Below are positions 63,826 through 64,000 of a DNA stretch of 64,000 bases, piece after piece. The stretch is from Acidimicrobiia bacterium. Its GTDB lineage: Bacteria > Actinomycetota > Acidimicrobiia > IMCC26256 > JADLDD01. Where the stretch lies: the NCBI GenBank assembly GCA_020846855.1, contig JADLDD010000039.1:1-64000 (forward strand), given 5' to 3'. The position numbers were made by a program, and so were the translations under genes. Position 1 is the first letter of the stretch. Every line of letters begins with the position of its first letter. The notes under the pieces are model-generated. The model did not search any database and was not told the DNA's origin. It saw only the letters and a list, made by a program, of their open reading frames with translations.

Positions 63826-64000
63826 CCGGCGGGGCCCGGCGAGCGGGCCTGCTCGGCCCGCGCGTCTCGGCCACGACGGGCGTCGCCACCGCGGCGGCGC
63901 TCGTCGCGCTGGTGGTCTTCGGGCTGGCGATCGCCCCGCCCGACGAGATCCAGGGCGACGCGCAGCGGATCATGTACCTCCACGTCCCGGCGGCCTGGGC
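63822..64000 (+). CDS. ccmC: Heme-handling protein CcmC (3' end outside window)
   Basis: The first 59 codons are visible from GTG 63822: a basic start, one membrane helix (TGVATAAALVALVVFGLAIA) and AQRIMYLHVPAAW, the hallmark RIMYxHVPxAW of CcmC in the CcmC/CcmF heme-handling family. It loads heme on CcmE. The rest lies beyond the window. Confidence 0.9.
   Translation, partial: MTGGARRAGLLGPRVSATTGVATAAALVALVVFGLAIAPPDEIQGDAQRIMYLHVPAAW

Noticed and set aside
1-64000. Prophage, insertion sequence or genomic island
   Set aside because: No integrase, transposase, phage or conjugation gene, tRNA boundary or base-composition shift was noticed by eye.

Overview
The window is 64 kb of very GC-rich DNA with dense, short-spaced genes, frequent GTG starts and many 4-nt ATGA/GTGA overlaps. 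The gene families point to an actinobacterium: an MtrAB-LpqB-like operon, a class E sortase, a TB7.3-like biotin carrier, an Rv2004c-like kinase, an RDD protein and a CsoR-family repressor. By inference it is an aerobic, heterotrophic member of Acidimicrobiia or a close relative. At least nine genes have no Shine-Dalgarno but carry a TAnnnT box 6-9 nt before the start codon, so leaderless transcription is probably common. No tRNA, rRNA, CRISPR array, insertion sequence or prophage was recognised.

Layout. 0-9 kb: a cut-off sulfatase maturase, a VOC protein, a small membrane protein, a triplicated 43-bp palindromic repeat, nitronate monooxygenase, a GH3 beta-glucosidase, and a cupin divergent from a TPR protein. 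9-20 kb: a CREST-like membrane protein, an acyltransferase, a membrane protein, a flavin monooxygenase, an RDD protein coupled to a protein with 13 nine-residue repeats, a TetR-AlkB alkane hydroxylase pair, an SDR and a Tat-exported PhoD. 20-28 kb: CBS and STAS proteins, the two-component operon with a GerMN lipoprotein, a TetR-controlled ABC exporter, a MOSC protein and a RidA protein. 28-38 kb: a CsoR/CstR-like repressor divergent from an MMPL transporter with two operators between them, a FIST protein coupled to a PAS-GGDEF-EAL protein, a second ABC exporter and an APH/AAA kinase. 38-48 kb: penicillin acylase, a secreted protein, an alkyl sulfatase, then a signalling island. 48-54 kb: acyl-CoA dehydrogenase, TetR, Zn-alcohol dehydrogenase, a glycosyltransferase and an unknown protein. 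54-64 kb: a structured RNA leader, two membrane HD proteins, DUF5317, an acyl-CoA carboxylase/enoyl-CoA hydratase module, sortase E and the start of a cytochrome c maturation operon (ccmA, ccmB, ccmC running off the end).

The most unusual region is 43-48.5 kb. One polypeptide joins an ECF sigma factor, an anti-sigma zinc finger, a membrane helix, a Ser/Thr-rich stalk and an extracytoplasmic lectin-like domain. Around it lie two degenerate GGDEF-type proteins, one behind a highly folded 274-nt leader, and two tandem membrane-anchored paralogues with Ser/Thr stalks and a two-cysteine outer domain. The 54 kb leader, with a 29-codon signal-peptide-like ORF and a hairpin around its ribosome-binding site, is a second candidate regulatory system, again in front of cyclic-dinucleotide-type (HD) genes.

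The metabolic genes suggest growth on alkanes, alkyl sulfates, fatty and branched acids and plant-type glucosides. Products of AlkB could pass to the alcohol dehydrogenase, acyl-CoA dehydrogenase and enoyl-CoA hydratases, but no operon joins all of them. Most lines of the ORF track, including the longest (57086..61192, minus), are antisense or out-of-frame shadows.
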